Shown here: positions 53,337 to 62,545 of the stretch, one piece after another
How the letters are laid out: each line of letters starts with the position of its first letter
How positions within the stretch are numbered: the stretch's first letter is position 1
Assembly: GCF_001975985.1 (NCBI RefSeq)
Contig: NZ_MTQF01000001.1
Coordinates: 828,943-892,942, forward strand
Source: [Flexibacter] sp. ATCC 35103
GTDB taxonomy: Bacteria > Bacteroidota > Bacteroidia > Flavobacteriales > Flavobacteriaceae
Length of the DNA stretch: 64,000 nt
Reading direction: 5' to 3'
Position numbers and translations under genes: made by a program
The notes under the pieces: model-generated
What the model was told of the DNA's origin: nothing
Seen by the model: only the letters and a program-made list of their open reading frames with translations
Database searches by the model: none

Positions 53337-53771
53337 TTAGAGTTTTGCGGTTACCTTTTCGTTGGCGTTTCCTGCATTTTCTAAAACTGCCAATTCTTCT
53401 TTATCTACTATTTGTTGTGCAAGAATGGCGTTATTATAGGCTAAGAAATACACATCAAACTTAACTCCTTCTTCAATTAGCTCTTTTGAAATTTGATCGT
53501 TCTTAATCATTTCTTTCAGCAAATCAGGAAATGAATCTTTGTAGGTTTGTTTATTAGTATCATTTTCTTCAAGATTAGTTTCTATCCTGATTTCAATTTT
53601 ATTGTCATTTAAAAATGCTTTCGCGGTTGTGCTCGTAATACCGGTACCTTTAATTGAGGAGGAATTATTATAAGAACTTACATGTTCCTGAATTTTTTGC
53701 TTGGTATTTTTACAGCTTACCAATAGCAGCATAACAACGACAGTAAATGCGATTTGGGTAATTTTTCTCAT
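53337..53771 (-). CDS. small lipoprotein, paralogue 1
   Basis: 144 residues. Lipobox LLVSC (Cys20) followed by KNTKQKIQEHVSSYNNSSS. Mature part has a TTAKAFLNDNKIEIRIETNLEEND block, then FPDLLKEMIKNDQISKELIEEGVKFDVYFLAYNNAILAQQIVDKEELA. It is clearly homologous to the neighbour at 54002 over its whole length, so this is a tandem duplication. Function unknown. A terminator separates it from its paralogue, so it may have its own promoter. Confidence 0.75.
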   Translation of the reverse strand: MRKITQIAFTVVVMLLLVSCKNTKQKIQEHVSSYNNSSSIKGTGITSTTAKAFLNDNKIEIRIETNLEENDTNKQTYKDSFPDLLKEMIKNDQISKELIEEGVKFDVYFLAYNNAILAQQIVDKEELAVLENAGNANEKVTAKL

Positions 53772-53945
53772 AAAATTTTAGGTTTTAGGTTATTTTTTAA
53801 CTCAAACATAATGAACTTTTCAAACAAAAACAACTTCAAACCACAAAAATAAAAAACTGTAATTATTTGGTTACAAATTGATTATAAGAAAATAAATCTC
53901 AAAAAAGAGGCTTCAATTTACCAAATTCATTACCTGTAAAAATTC

Positions 53946-53978
53946 AAAAAGCCGCTTTAAAAACGATTAAAGCGGCTT
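53946..53978 (-). terminator. terminator between the two lipoprotein paralogues
   Basis: AAGCCGCTTTAA pairs with TTAAAGCGGCTT; on the minus strand it is followed by TTT-rich sequence. It closes the GH88-lipoprotein transcript. Confidence 0.8.
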
Positions 53979-54001
53979 ATCACTGGGTTTAATTTCAGAT
54001 A

Positions 54002-54406
54002 TTATTTTAATATCTCAGCTATAGATTCTTTATTTATTATTTCTTTTACAAAAACTGTATTATCGTCAGCTAAAAAATAGGTATCAAACTGAACACCTTC
54101 TTCAACAAGCTCCTTAGGAATCTGATTTTTATTGATCATCTCTTTCAGTAGTAAACGAAAGGATGAATTTGCTTTTATTTTATTAGGTTCATTTTGTTCT
54201 AAATTGGTTTCGAACCTCAGTTCAATTTTGTTATCATTTATATAACCTCTTGCAGTTGTTAGCGTAACGTCATTAGCCTTAAAACTTGCAGCAGTACTAT
54301 TATAGGACGTTACATATTCCTGAAGCTTTTGCTTTGTGTTTTTACAACTTACCATAAATACCAGTAAAACCACAGTAAATGAGATTTGAATAATTTTTCT
54401 GACCAT
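54002..54406 (-). CDS. small lipoprotein, paralogue 2
   Basis: 134 residues. Lipobox FMVSC (Cys21), then KNTKQKLQEYVTSYNSTAA, TTARGYINDNKIELRFETNLEQNE, and LLKEMINKNQIPKELVEEGVQFDTYFLADDNTVFVKEIINKE. Parallel to paralogue 1 block by block. It starts 8 bp after the GH88 gene, so it belongs to the same transcript; whether it helps the hydrolase is unknown. Confidence 0.78.
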   Translation of the reverse strand: MVRKIIQISFTVVLLVFMVSCKNTKQKLQEYVTSYNSTAASFKANDVTLTTARGYINDNKIELRFETNLEQNEPNKIKANSSFRLLLKEMINKNQIPKELVEEGVQFDTYFLADDNTVFVKEIINKESIAEILK

Positions 54407-54414
54407 AATTTAAA

Positions 54415-55599
54415 TTATTTATTTTTTAATTTTTGAAATCTTAAAAGTGCTTCAAGATAATAATAATCTGCATAATTTATGGAACAATCTATTTCACTTC
54501 CTGCAGGTTTATGACCTGTTGAATGAAGCAAAAAAGCCGAATTTACATCATGACTCTGATAATGTTCTGACAGTGAAACAAGCATCTTTTTAGACTTTGC
54601 GAGATATTCTTTTTTTAGGTTTAAATCCTTTGTATACGAACTTAACTCCATAAGTGCAGATGATACAATTGCTGCCGCAGAAGCATCTCGCGGTTCATTC
54701 GGGATTCCCGGCGCATTAAAATCCCAATACGGAATTAAATCTTCGGTAGATAATCTATCTAAATAAACACGCGTTAATTTATGCGCGAAATCTAAAAACT
54801 TAGGATCTTTTGTTTCTCTGTAAACCATGGTAAATCCGTAAATAGCCCACGCCTGACCTCTTGCCCACATACTATCGTCACTATATCCCTGAGCAGTTCT
54901 TCCTTTTATTTTTTTACCTGTTTCATAATCATAAATAATAACATGATACGAACTATAATCAGGTCTAAAATGATTATTCATGGTTGTTTCGGCATGTTTT
55001 ACGGCAATGTCATACAACTTTTTATTTCCTCCATTTTTAGAAGCCCAAAAAAGCAGTTCTAAATTCATCATATTATCAATAATCGTATTATGACCGCCAT
55101 ATTTATTATGTGGCCAAGATTGAATAGTTCCTACTTTTGGATTAAAAAGCGTCGCTAAAGTATCTGCTGATTTTAGAATAATATCTTTATAACCCTCATT
55201 CTTAGTCAAACGATATCCGTTCCCGAAACTATTAAAAATCTGAAAACCCAGATCATGATCATTTGCTTTACTAACTGATAAGGGAGTTAAAAACCGACTG
55301 AATTTATCGGCTTCTTTTTCCCATTTTTTATCGCCTGTAGCTTCATATAAATACCACAATTCTCCTGGCCAGAAGCCACTTGTCCAATCTTTATAATTGA
55401 CAAACTTCCAGTCTTTACTTCCATTAGGAACTGTTCGCGGAGAAGTCCCGTCATTAGGAATTACTTTTAAGGTTTTCGAAGCTTGTTGTGCACAATATTC
55501 AAGTTGTTTTTTTACATTGAAAGAAGTCTCTTTTTGAGAATAACAATTATTTCCAAATACAAAAAGGGTTAAAATAAAAATAGTAAGTCTTGTAATCAT
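54415..55599 (-). CDS. GH88 unsaturated glucuronyl hydrolase
   Basis: 394 residues. Signal peptide to ~21 (NCYSQ). (alpha/alpha)6 barrel: KDWTSGFWPGELWYLYEATGD at the start, DHDLGFQIFNSFGNGYR with D116, GGHNTIIDNMMNLELLFWASK with D175, and GYSDDSMWARGQAWAIYGF. The two aspartates correspond to the catalytic pair of GH88. It removes 4,5-unsaturated uronic acids left by polysaccharide lyases. No lyase gene is in this window. A lipoprotein follows after 8 bp. Confidence 0.92.
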   Translation of the reverse strand: MITRLTIFILTLFVFGNNCYSQKETSFNVKKQLEYCAQQASKTLKVIPNDGTSPRTVPNGSKDWKFVNYKDWTSGFWPGELWYLYEATGDKKWEKEADKFSRFLTPLSVSKANDHDLGFQIFNSFGNGYRLTKNEGYKDIILKSADTLATLFNPKVGTIQSWPHNKYGGHNTIIDNMMNLELLFWASKNGGNKKLYDIAVKHAETTMNNHFRPDYSSYHVIIYDYETGKKIKGRTAQGYSDDSMWARGQAWAIYGFTMVYRETKDPKFLDFAHKLTRVYLDRLSTEDLIPYWDFNAPGIPNEPRDASAAAIVSSALMELSSYTKDLNLKKEYLAKSKKMLVSLSEHYQSHDVNSAFLLHSTGHKPAGSEIDCSINYADYYYLEALLRFQKLKNK

Positions 55600-55727
55600 G
55601 TGGTTATTTATTTAGACAGAAAGATTATTATGATTTTTACGAATTTATAAAATTAAGCAGACCTAAATCTATCTTTGTATTTTTGTCTACCTAAAAAAGT
55701 ACTAATGATCTCAAACAAAATCAAAAA

Positions 55728-56102
55728 TTGAAAAAATACAGGCTTTATTATTTCATTTTACTTTTATTGGTTATTTTTCTTGGAATCATGTCCAGAAAAA
55801 ATGATCTCATTCCTTTGTGTACCGGAGATTTTCTTTACGCTGTTATGATGTATGTGCTGATTAGAATAGTATTTATTGATAAAAAAGCATTTCAAATAAT
55901 AATTACTTCTTTATTGATTTGCTACGCAATTGAATTTTCTCAACTCTATCAGGCAAACTGGATCAATGAACTTAGAAACACGCTTTTAGGTCGATATACT
56001 TTGGGACAAGGTTTTTTATGGTCTGATATTCTAGCTTATACTTTTGGTATTGCTATTGCTTTTAATATTGAAAGAGCTGTTTTGAAACACAAATCTTTAT
56101 AG
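55728..56102 (+). CDS. DUF2809-family membrane protein, TTG start
   Basis: 124 residues, three or four helices. The pattern MSRKNDLIPLCTGDFLYAVMMYVLIRIV, then CYAIEFSQLYQANWINELRNTLLGRYTLGQGFLWSDILAYTFGI fits the DUF2809 (VanZ-like) group. No ATG is available upstream in frame, so I infer a TTG start at 55728; an internal ATG 23 codons later would drop helix 1. An 8-codon ORF (ATG at 55705) ends in a TGA that overlaps this TTG. A palindrome follows. Confidence 0.75.
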   Translation: MKKYRLYYFILLLLVIFLGIMSRKNDLIPLCTGDFLYAVMMYVLIRIVFIDKKAFQIIITSLLICYAIEFSQLYQANWINELRNTLLGRYTLGQGFLWSDILAYTFGIAIAFNIERAVLKHKSL

Positions 56103-56140
56103 AATATTAGCTTTTATATAAATTATTTACTTTCTCGTAA

Positions 56141-56169
56141 ACCCGACAGGTTTTAAAAACCTGTCGGGT
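56141..56169. repeat. perfect palindrome ACCCGACAGGTTT
   Basis: 13-bp arms ACCCGACAGGTTT / AAACCTGTCGGGT with a 3-nt loop, between convergent genes. I recall this sequence as widely repeated in bacteroidotal intergenic DNA. It could also act as a terminator, though the T-tract is poor. Confidence 0.75.
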
Positions 56170-56196
56170 CTCTTATCACAATAATCTTGAAGGCAA

Positions 56197-57975
56197 TTAA
56201 TCAAGCGTCTGAGTAATTTTATCAATATTAAGACTATTTGCCATCGCTGTAAATATTTTATAGTAAACAGATTTATTATCATACAATTCATCATGTGTTC
56301 CTACTTCTACACATTTTCCCTGCTCTAAAACTATAATATTGGCAGCATCGATAATTTGAGAAATACTATGCGAGATGATAATTACGGTTCTGTCTTTTTT
56401 AATAGCGTCTAATGATTTTTTTATTTGTTCTGTCGCTATTGCATCCAAACTTGCCGTAGGTTCATCCAGAAAAATAATAGGCGGATTCTTTAGAAACAAT
56501 CTTGCAATCGCAATGCGTTGTTGCTGACCTCCTGAAAGCAAATGCGCATCAGAATCATATCCTTTTGGTAGTTGTATAACTTGTTCATGGATATAAGCTT
56601 GTTTGGCAGCGTCTATGATTTCAGATTTTGATGCATCAGGTTTTCCATATAAAATATTTTCAGCAATTGTACCTTTAAAAATATGATTCTTCTGTAATAC
56701 TAATCCAATATTTTTGCGAAGAAAATCAGTATTATAATCATTCAAGTCTACACCATCGAGGTATATTTTTCCTGATGTTGGCAAATAAAATTTATCCAGT
56801 AAATTGATGATTGTACTTTTTCCTGCTCCGCTTAAACCAACTAATGCAGTCGTTTCGTTGGGTTTAATAGTGAAATTGATATCAAAAAGCGCTTTTGTTC
56901 CGTTTGGATAAGCAAAATCAACATTTTTAACTTCTATAAGTCCAATAATTTTCTCTGGAACATAATCTCCGCTGGTTTCTTTTTCATTTTCTGATTCTAA
57001 AATATCGAAGAATCCTTCAGAATAAATCAAGGCGTCGTTTACTTCATCATAAATACGATGTAATTGCCTGATTGGTGCAGATACATTATTAAACAACATA
57101 ATATGAAACATGATCGCACCAATTGTCATCGTATTATTCAGTACAAAATAAGCCGTTAGAATAATGATAATTACAACTCCTATTTGTTCTACAAAACCTT
57201 TTACACTTTCAAAAATAAAACTTGTCTTTCTGGTTTCAAGTTGATTCTCTGTCATTTCGAACTGAATGTCTTTATGACGATCTGCTTCCATTGGTTCACG
57301 AACAAACGATTTTATAACCGTTATCGATTCGATTAAACTGATGATACCGTTATTTTTCGTTTCGCGATAATTACGCATTCTTCGTCTAAAACCACTCAGT
57401 TTTGTGGCTTGCAACTGACTTATATAGAAATAGATCGGGATAATACATAAACTTACCAAACCCACATAAACATTCGCATAAAACATAATCCCCAGAGCCA
57501 CAAAAGCATTAGCAAAAAGTGGCAGAATATCAATGAAAAAATTCTGAACCAATCGTGTTAAGCTGCTAATTCCAAGATCGATTCTGGTTTGTAGTTTTCC
57601 GCTTTCATTTTCATTAGAAGTATAAAATTCCATTCGATAACTCAGGATTTTTTCGACAATCGCCTGAGATATATCGCGAGTTATAAAGATTCGCAGTTTT
57701 TCTCCATAAAATTTCTGACCAAATTGTACTACAGAATATATAAGCTCTTTAGAAAGTAATACAATACTAATAATTCCCAATAAATGAAAACCTTTCGATA
57801 AGGGTTCATGCGCCACCATTAGATCACTAATAGAATCTACGGTATACTTTAATATTAAGGCATTTACCTGAGCCGCAAACGATCCTAAAAAAGTAAGCAA
57901 CAAAGTAGCAATAACCATCTTTTTATAAGGCTTAACAAAAGGAGTTATTTTTTTATATAATACTGATATCTGCAT
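56197..57975 (-). CDS. ABC exporter (permease-ATPase half-transporter)
   Basis: 592 residues. Six membrane helices in ~15-325 followed by an ATPase: Walker A GLSGAGKST, Q-loop VLQKNHIFKGTIAEN, signature LLSGGQQQRIA, Walker B IIFLDEPTASLD, H-loop IIISHS. It functions as a homodimer or heterodimer, exporting lipid, drug or peptide; the substrate is not predictable. No partner half-transporter is nearby. Divergent from the NTP pyrophosphatase gene. Confidence 0.92.
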   Translation of the reverse strand: MQISVLYKKITPFVKPYKKMVIATLLLTFLGSFAAQVNALILKYTVDSISDLMVAHEPLSKGFHLLGIISIVLLSKELIYSVVQFGQKFYGEKLRIFITRDISQAIVEKILSYRMEFYTSNENESGKLQTRIDLGISSLTRLVQNFFIDILPLFANAFVALGIMFYANVYVGLVSLCIIPIYFYISQLQATKLSGFRRRMRNYRETKNNGIISLIESITVIKSFVREPMEADRHKDIQFEMTENQLETRKTSFIFESVKGFVEQIGVVIIIILTAYFVLNNTMTIGAIMFHIMLFNNVSAPIRQLHRIYDEVNDALIYSEGFFDILESENEKETSGDYVPEKIIGLIEVKNVDFAYPNGTKALFDINFTIKPNETTALVGLSGAGKSTIINLLDKFYLPTSGKIYLDGVDLNDYNTDFLRKNIGLVLQKNHIFKGTIAENILYGKPDASKSEIIDAAKQAYIHEQVIQLPKGYDSDAHLLSGGQQQRIAIARLFLKNPPIIFLDEPTASLDAIATEQIKKSLDAIKKDRTVIIISHSISQIIDAANIIVLEQGKCVEVGTHDELYDNKSVYYKIFTAMANSLNIDKITQTLD

Positions 57976-58014
57976 TTATTTTTATTTCATGTCGCATATC
58001 AAATATAAGAATTC

Positions 58015-58022
58015 TAAATTTG
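58015..58022 (+). promoter_or_regulatory. candidate -7 element TAAATTTG
   Basis: Exact TAnnTTTG match 45 bp before the ATG at 58068. Confidence 0.4.
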
Positions 58023-58067
58023 TGTTTTGGAATTACTCTAAAGAATCAACTTTAAAAATATATCGTC

Positions 58068-58646
58068 ATGCAATTGGTTTTCGCTTCAAACAATCTCAAT
58101 AAAATCAAGGAAATTCAAAGTATCCTGAAAGGATCTATTCAATTATTAAGTTTAGAAGAAATTGGCTGTCACGAAGAAATTCCGGAAACTGCTGATACTA
58201 TTGAAGGAAATGCGATTTTAAAAGCAAATTATGTAACTGAAAAATACGGTTATGACTGTTTTGCCGATGATACGGGTTTAGAAGTTACCGCTTTAAACGG
58301 AGAACCCGGCGTTTATTCGGCACGATATGCGGGAGAACAACGCAATGCCGATGATAATATGAACAAACTTCTTAAGGCTTTATCAAATAAAGAAGACCGA
58401 ACCGCTCAATTTAAGACTGTTATTGCTTTAAATTTAAAAGGAGAACAACACTTATTTACCGGAATTGCAAAAGGAAACATTATTCTTGAGAAAACAGGAA
58501 ATCATGGCTTTGGTTACGATCCTATTTTTCAACCTGAGAATTATACTGAGACTTTTGCTGAACTGGCTTCAGACATCAAAAATAAAATAAGTCATCGTGC
58601 AAAAGCAACTCACCAACTAATTGATTTTCTGAACGCAGCAAAATAA
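58068..58646 (+). CDS. rdgB: RdgB/HAM1-type non-canonical purine NTP pyrophosphatase
   Basis: 192 residues. Removes (d)ITP and XTP from the nucleotide pool. Motifs: [12 protein letters not shown] at the start, [44 protein letters not shown], and the closing [10 protein letters not shown]. All are canonical. The 204-bp gap to the next gene carries no repeat. Confidence 0.94.
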   Translation: MQLVFASNNLNKIKEIQSILKGSIQLLSLEEIGCHEEIPETADTIEGNAILKANYVTEKYGYDCFADDTGLEVTALNGEPGVYSARYAGEQRNADDNMNKLLKALSNKEDRTAQFKTVIALNLKGEQHLFTGIAKGNIILEKTGNHGFGYDPIFQPENYTETFAELASDIKNKISHRAKATHQLIDFLNAAK

Positions 58647-58821
58647 TTGTTTAGAATACAACATTTTAGAGTCCAAAATTTATATTTCACGACGTATTTT
58701 TGCCGAATTTTCCTGATGTACAGACAAAAATCATGCTACTATAAACATAACTTTTTGATAATCAAATCATAACAAATACATAATTCTTAAAATAGCATTA
58801 GTTTATCTGAATAATTAACAG

Positions 58822-58829
58822 TAATTTTG
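58822..58829 (+). promoter_or_regulatory. candidate -7 element TAATTTTG before the helicase
   Basis: Exact TAnnTTTG match, 21 bp before the ATG at 58851. It includes a TTG that would otherwise serve as an upstream start, supporting the ATG choice. Confidence 0.45.
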
Positions 58830-58850
58830 CACCCTATTTTAAAAATACAT

Positions 58851-60773
58851 ATGAATAAATTTGAACAATTAGGATTGAATGAATCGTTACTGAAGGCGAT
58901 TTTAGATCTAGGATTTGAGAATCCGTCAGAAGTACAGGAGAAAGCGATTCCCCTATTATTGGAAAAAGACACAGATATGGTTGCGTTGGCTCAGACAGGG
59001 ACAGGGAAAACGGCAGCTTTTGGTTTTCCGCTAATTCAAAAAATTGATGCTGACAACAAGAATACACAAGCATTAGTTTTATCGCCAACACGAGAACTTT
59101 GTTTACAGATTACCAACGAACTTAAAAACTACTCAAAATACGAGAAAGGTATTAATGTGGTAGCAGTTTACGGCGGGGCTAGTATTACAGAGCAAGCTAG
59201 GGACATTAAAAGAGGAGCACAAATTATTGTGGCTACTCCAGGAAGAATGCAAGACATGATCAACAGAGGTTTGGTTAACATTAAAAATATAGATTACTGT
59301 ATTCTTGATGAAGCTGATGAGATGTTGAACATGGGATTCTATGAAGACATCGTATCTATTTTATCAGATACTCCAGATCAAAAAAGTACATGGTTGTTCT
59401 CTGCAACTATGCCACAAGAGGTTGCCAGAATTGCAAAACAATTCATGAGCGAACCGGTTGAAATTACTGTTGGAGCTAAGAACTCAGGTTCTGCAACAGT
59501 TTCTCACGAATTTTACTTAGTAAATGCACGTGATCGTTACGAAGCTTTGAAACGTTTAGCCGATGCAAATCCAGATATATTTTCTGTGGTTTTCTGTCGT
59601 ACTAAAAGAGATACACAAGCTGTAGCTGAAAAATTAATTGAAGATGGATATAGCGCTGCTGCGTTGCACGGAGATTTATCTCAGGCGCAACGTGATGGTG
59701 TAATGAAATCTTTCCGTGGAAGACAAATTCAAATGCTTGTTGCTACTGACGTTGCTGCACGTGGTATTGACGTTGATAATATTACTCACGTAGTAAATTA
59801 CCAACTTCCTGACGAAATTGAAACATACAATCACCGTTCAGGACGTACAGGTAGAGCTGGAAAATTAGGAACTTCTATTGTTATTGTTACAAAAAGTGAG
59901 TTGCGTAAAATTTCTTCTATCGAAAGAATCATCAAACAAAAATTCGAAGAGAAATCTATTCCTTCTGGAATCGAAATCTGCGAAATTCAATTGTTGCACT
60001 TAGCAAACAAAATTAAAGATACTGAAGTTGATCACGAAATTGACAACTACTTACCAGCAATCAACAATGTTCTTGAAGGTTTATCCAAAGAAGAATTGAT
60101 TAAGAAAATGGTTTCAGTAGAATTTAACCGTTTTATTGCTTACTATAAAAAGAACAGAGATATTTCTACTCAATCTGGAGAAAGACGCGAAAGAACTGAT
60201 TCTGAGCCAAGAGAATTCAATAATAACGGAGCAGTTCGTTACTTTGTAAACATAGGTTCAAGAGATAATTTCGACTGGATGTCTCTTAAAGATTACTTGA
60301 AAGAAACATTAGACTTAGGTCGTGATGACGTTTTCAAAGTAGATGTGAAAGAAGGTTTCTCTTTCTTTAACACTGATCCTGAACACACTGATAAAGTAAT
60401 GGAAGTATTAAACAACGTACAATTAGAAGGACGTCGTATTAATGTTGAAATTTCCAAAAATGATGGTGGCGGAAGACGTGACCATAACGGTCGTAGCGGC
60501 GGAGGACGTAGTTCTGCTCCAAGACGCGAAGGTTCTGGTGGTGGAAGTTTCGGACCAAGACGTGAAGGTTCTGGCGGTGGTGGTTTTAGAAGCGACAGAA
60601 ACTCTGCTCCTAGAGAAGGTGGTTTCAGAAGCGACAGAAATTCATCTGCTCCAAAAAGAGAAGGTGGGTTTAGAAGCTCAGCTCCAAGAAGCGAAGGAAG
60701 TTCAGACAGAGCTCCAAGACGTTCTGAAAGCTTTGGTGATTCGCCAAGACCAAGAAGACCAAGAAGAGATTAA
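58851..60773 (+). CDS. DEAD-box RNA helicase with DbpA RNA-binding domain and RGG-like tail
   Basis: 640 residues. Q motif region (FEQLGLNESLLKAILDLGFENPSEVQ), I AQTGTGKT, PTREL, TPGR, II DEAD, SAT, VFCRTKRD, TDVAARGID, HRSGRTGR all canonical. A DbpA-like RRM sits at ~465-545 (RYFVNIGSRDNFDWMSLKDYLKETL) and a ~90-residue Gly/Arg/Ser-rich tail with repeated PRREGSGGG and FRSDRNSAP follows. Suggests cold-adaptive or ribosome-assembly function. The ATG at 58851 is preferred over the TTG at 58827, which lies in the promoter element. Confidence 0.95.
   Translation: MNKFEQLGLNESLLKAILDLGFENPSEVQEKAIPLLLEKDTDMVALAQTGTGKTAAFGFPLIQKIDADNKNTQALVLSPTRELCLQITNELKNYSKYEKGINVVAVYGGASITEQARDIKRGAQIIVATPGRMQDMINRGLVNIKNIDYCILDEADEMLNMGFYEDIVSILSDTPDQKSTWLFSATMPQEVARIAKQFMSEPVEITVGAKNSGSATVSHEFYLVNARDRYEALKRLADANPDIFSVVFCRTKRDTQAVAEKLIEDGYSAAALHGDLSQAQRDGVMKSFRGRQIQMLVATDVAARGIDVDNITHVVNYQLPDEIETYNHRSGRTGRAGKLGTSIVIVTKSELRKISSIERIIKQKFEEKSIPSGIEICEIQLLHLANKIKDTEVDHEIDNYLPAINNVLEGLSKEELIKKMVSVEFNRFIAYYKKNRDISTQSGERRERTDSEPREFNNNGAVRYFVNIGSRDNFDWMSLKDYLKETLDLGRDDVFKVDVKEGFSFFNTDPEHTDKVMEVLNNVQLEGRRINVEISKNDGGGRRDHNGRSGGGRSSAPRREGSGGGSFGPRREGSGGGGFRSDRNSAPREGGFRSDRNSSAPKREGGFRSSAPRSEGSSDRAPRRSESFGDSPRPRRPRRD
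60523..60750 (+). repeat. in-gene degenerate tandem repeats of the RGG-like tail
   Basis: Units encoding PRREGSGGG, FRSDRNSAP and APR(R)EGGFRS repeat within the last ~80 codons. Both protein and DNA are repetitive, so this stretch is prone to length change between strains. Confidence 0.7.
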
Positions 60774-60795
60774 TACTTTAATATCTTAAAATACA

Positions 60796-60838
60796 AAATC
60801 CCAGATTCCAGACATAATTGGAATTTGGGATTTTTTTT
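60796..60838 (+). terminator. terminator after the helicase
   Basis: AAATCCCAGATTCCA pairs with TGGAATTTGGGATTT (one mismatch) followed by eight T. Confidence 0.85.
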
Positions 60839-61012
60839 ACCTTAAAGAATCTTACTCTCTATAAATGAGTTTTGTATTTTAATCTTCCTTAACCCTTTTT
60901 ATTTAAATACTAAAAGCAACGCTGCTACCTTTGTTAATTTTCTGATAATTATATTCGAAGACTGCGAAATATTTAATCCCTATTTAGTACTTTTAGTGCT
61001 TTAAATCAGGAT

Positions 61013-61786
61013 ATGAAATATTTCGCAGTTTTCTTTTTTACACTACTATCAGCCATTGGTTTTGCACAAGACGTTGAGTCTACTGCACCACAAAGAGTTT
61101 CAGGTTATGTCATTAATGACAATACGAAACAACCTTTGCCAAACGTAAATATTATTAACACGAACAAGGTACGTGGTGCCAAGTCTGATGCTAAAGGATA
61201 TTTTGAGATAGATGTACAAGTTAATGACACGATCCACTTTTCGATTTTAGGATTTCAATCTTTAAGAATCAGGGTAACGAATGACTGGATAAAAAATAAA
61301 GTAACCAGAATTCAGCTTACTGAAAAAGCAATTGCTCTTGAAGAAGTAATTATCGCACCATTTAATCTAACCGGATATCTGGAAGTCGATTCTAAATTAA
61401 TTCCAACAAAAGAAAACTACCGTTACAGCATTTCCGGACTTACTCAAGGCTACGAAGCAGGAGAATATTCTCCAAATGCATTTGGAAAAGTATTAGGCTC
61501 CATTTTTAATCCTGCAGATGTTCTCTATAGTTTCTTTGGAAAAAATGCCAAAGAACTCAAGAAACTAAAAGAAATGAGAAAAGATGATACCGTTCGAAAT
61601 CTTCTTGAATCTAAATATGATCGTGAAACTGTTGCTGTACTTCTAGGCATTAGTAAAGACGAAATTCCTGAAATTTTACAGCGCTGCAATTATTCTGACT
61701 CCTTCATACAATCAGCAAATGATTTACAAATTATGGACGCCATCAATGGTTGCTATGAACAATATAAAGTATTAAAACGAAATTAA
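61013..61786 (+). CDS. secreted carboxypeptidase-regulatory-like-domain protein
   Basis: 257 residues. Signal peptide (IGFAQ, ~18), then a CarboxypepD_reg-like beta-sandwich (~28-105: VSGYVINDNTKQPLPNVNIINTNKVRGAKSDAKGYFEIDV, ITRIQLTEKAIALEEVII), and a ~110-residue helical C-terminal domain (VRNLLESKYDRETVAVLLGI, then EIPEILQRCNYSDSF). The N-terminal domain is the one found before many TonB receptors, but no barrel follows. Probably an envelope accessory protein. Terminator follows. Confidence 0.82.
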   Translation: MKYFAVFFFTLLSAIGFAQDVESTAPQRVSGYVINDNTKQPLPNVNIINTNKVRGAKSDAKGYFEIDVQVNDTIHFSILGFQSLRIRVTNDWIKNKVTRIQLTEKAIALEEVIIAPFNLTGYLEVDSKLIPTKENYRYSISGLTQGYEAGEYSPNAFGKVLGSIFNPADVLYSFFGKNAKELKKLKEMRKDDTVRNLLESKYDRETVAVLLGISKDEIPEILQRCNYSDSFIQSANDLQIMDAINGCYEQYKVLKRN

Positions 61787-61805
61787 TTCACTTTAAATAA
61801 AATTT

Positions 61806-61844
61806 AAAATCCTCATTTACAAATAGTAATTGAGGATTTTTTTT
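61806..61844 (+). terminator. terminator
   Basis: AAAATCCTCATTTAC pairs with GTAATTGAGGATTTT (one mismatch), 5-nt loop, then T-run. Confidence 0.8.
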
Positions 61845-61887
61845 ATTTAAAAACTTATATTTGATCATTAACAAACCAAAAGATATT

Positions 61888-62226
61888 ATGAATGAAATAC
61901 CTTTTCAAACAATCGACTGGAATCAAATTGCAAAAACCGAACATTCCGGAGAAACCGGAACCGCTTATTGGCAAACCCTGCAGTTAGGAGGTTTACGCAT
62001 TCGAAAAGTTACTTATTCTAAAAACTACATTGCTGATCATTGGTGTCAAAAAGGTCATATTGTTCATTGTCTTGAAGGAGATTTTATCAGCGAATTAGAA
62101 AATGGACAAAAATTTGAACTTTCAAAAGGAATGACATATGTAGTTACTGATGACATTAGTTCTCATAAATCATTAACCAATAATGGTGTTGAGTTACTAA
62201 TAATAGATGGTGATTTTTTAAAGTAA
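61888..62226 (+). CDS. DHCW-motif cupin-fold protein
   Basis: 112 residues, cytoplasmic. Double-stranded beta-helix with the diagnostic segment YIADHWCQKGHIVHCLEGDF and the later VVTDDISSHKSL, which place histidines at a possible metal site. I place it in the family that databases call DHCW-motif cupins. Substrate unknown. The ATG at 61888 is preferred over a TTG 9 codons upstream. A small lysine-rich gene follows. Confidence 0.85.
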   Translation: MNEIPFQTIDWNQIAKTEHSGETGTAYWQTLQLGGLRIRKVTYSKNYIADHWCQKGHIVHCLEGDFISELENGQKFELSKGMTYVVTDDISSHKSLTNNGVELLIIDGDFLK

Positions 62227-62307
62227 TAAAAGTAATATTTGAAGCAAATTAAAATATTATATCTACATTTACTTACATTCAAATAAAATTAATTAAATCA
62301 ACATATC

Positions 62308-62418
62308 ATGGCAAAAAGTCAAGACGCTAAAAAAACAGCAAAGAAAGAACCGTTAAAAACGGCTAAAGAAAAAAAAGAAGAAAAGAGAGAGAAGAAAAAT
62401 GCTCCTAAAAGAGATTAA
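62308..62418 (+). CDS. 36-residue lysine-rich small protein
   Basis: MAKSQDAKKTAKKEPLKTAK, then EKKEEKREKKNAPKRD. More than 40% Lys/Arg with alternating Glu, predicted to be disordered or helical. It starts 81 bp after the cupin gene and ends just before a palindromic repeat with a T-run. I recall very similar tiny proteins in other flavobacteria. A nucleic-acid- or ribosome-associated role would fit the composition but is not shown. Confidence 0.65.
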   Translation: MAKSQDAKKTAKKEPLKTAKEKKEEKREKKNAPKRD

Positions 62419-62423
62419 GTTTT

Positions 62424-62502
62424 AGTCTCAGTTTGCAGTCTCAGTTTGCAGTTTCTCGAAACTGAATACTGAGATTGCGACTTAATACTGAGTCTTTTTT
62501 TA
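62424..62502. repeat. CAGTYT-type palindromic repeat with terminal T-run
   Basis: AGTCTCAGTTTGCAGTCTCA then GTTTGCAGTTTC on the left and GAAACTGAATACTGAGATTG then CGACTTAATACTGAGTCT on the right, followed by TTTTTT. Can act as terminator for the small protein gene. Confidence 0.7.
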
Positions 62503-62545
62503 AATGCACAATTTTAGATATATCGATAATTTAAAATTAGAAGCA

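Noticed and set aside
60442-60789. 115-codon frame overlapping the helicase tail in another reading frame
   Set aside because: Caused by the repetitive Gly/Arg codons of the RGG-like tail; low-complexity product.
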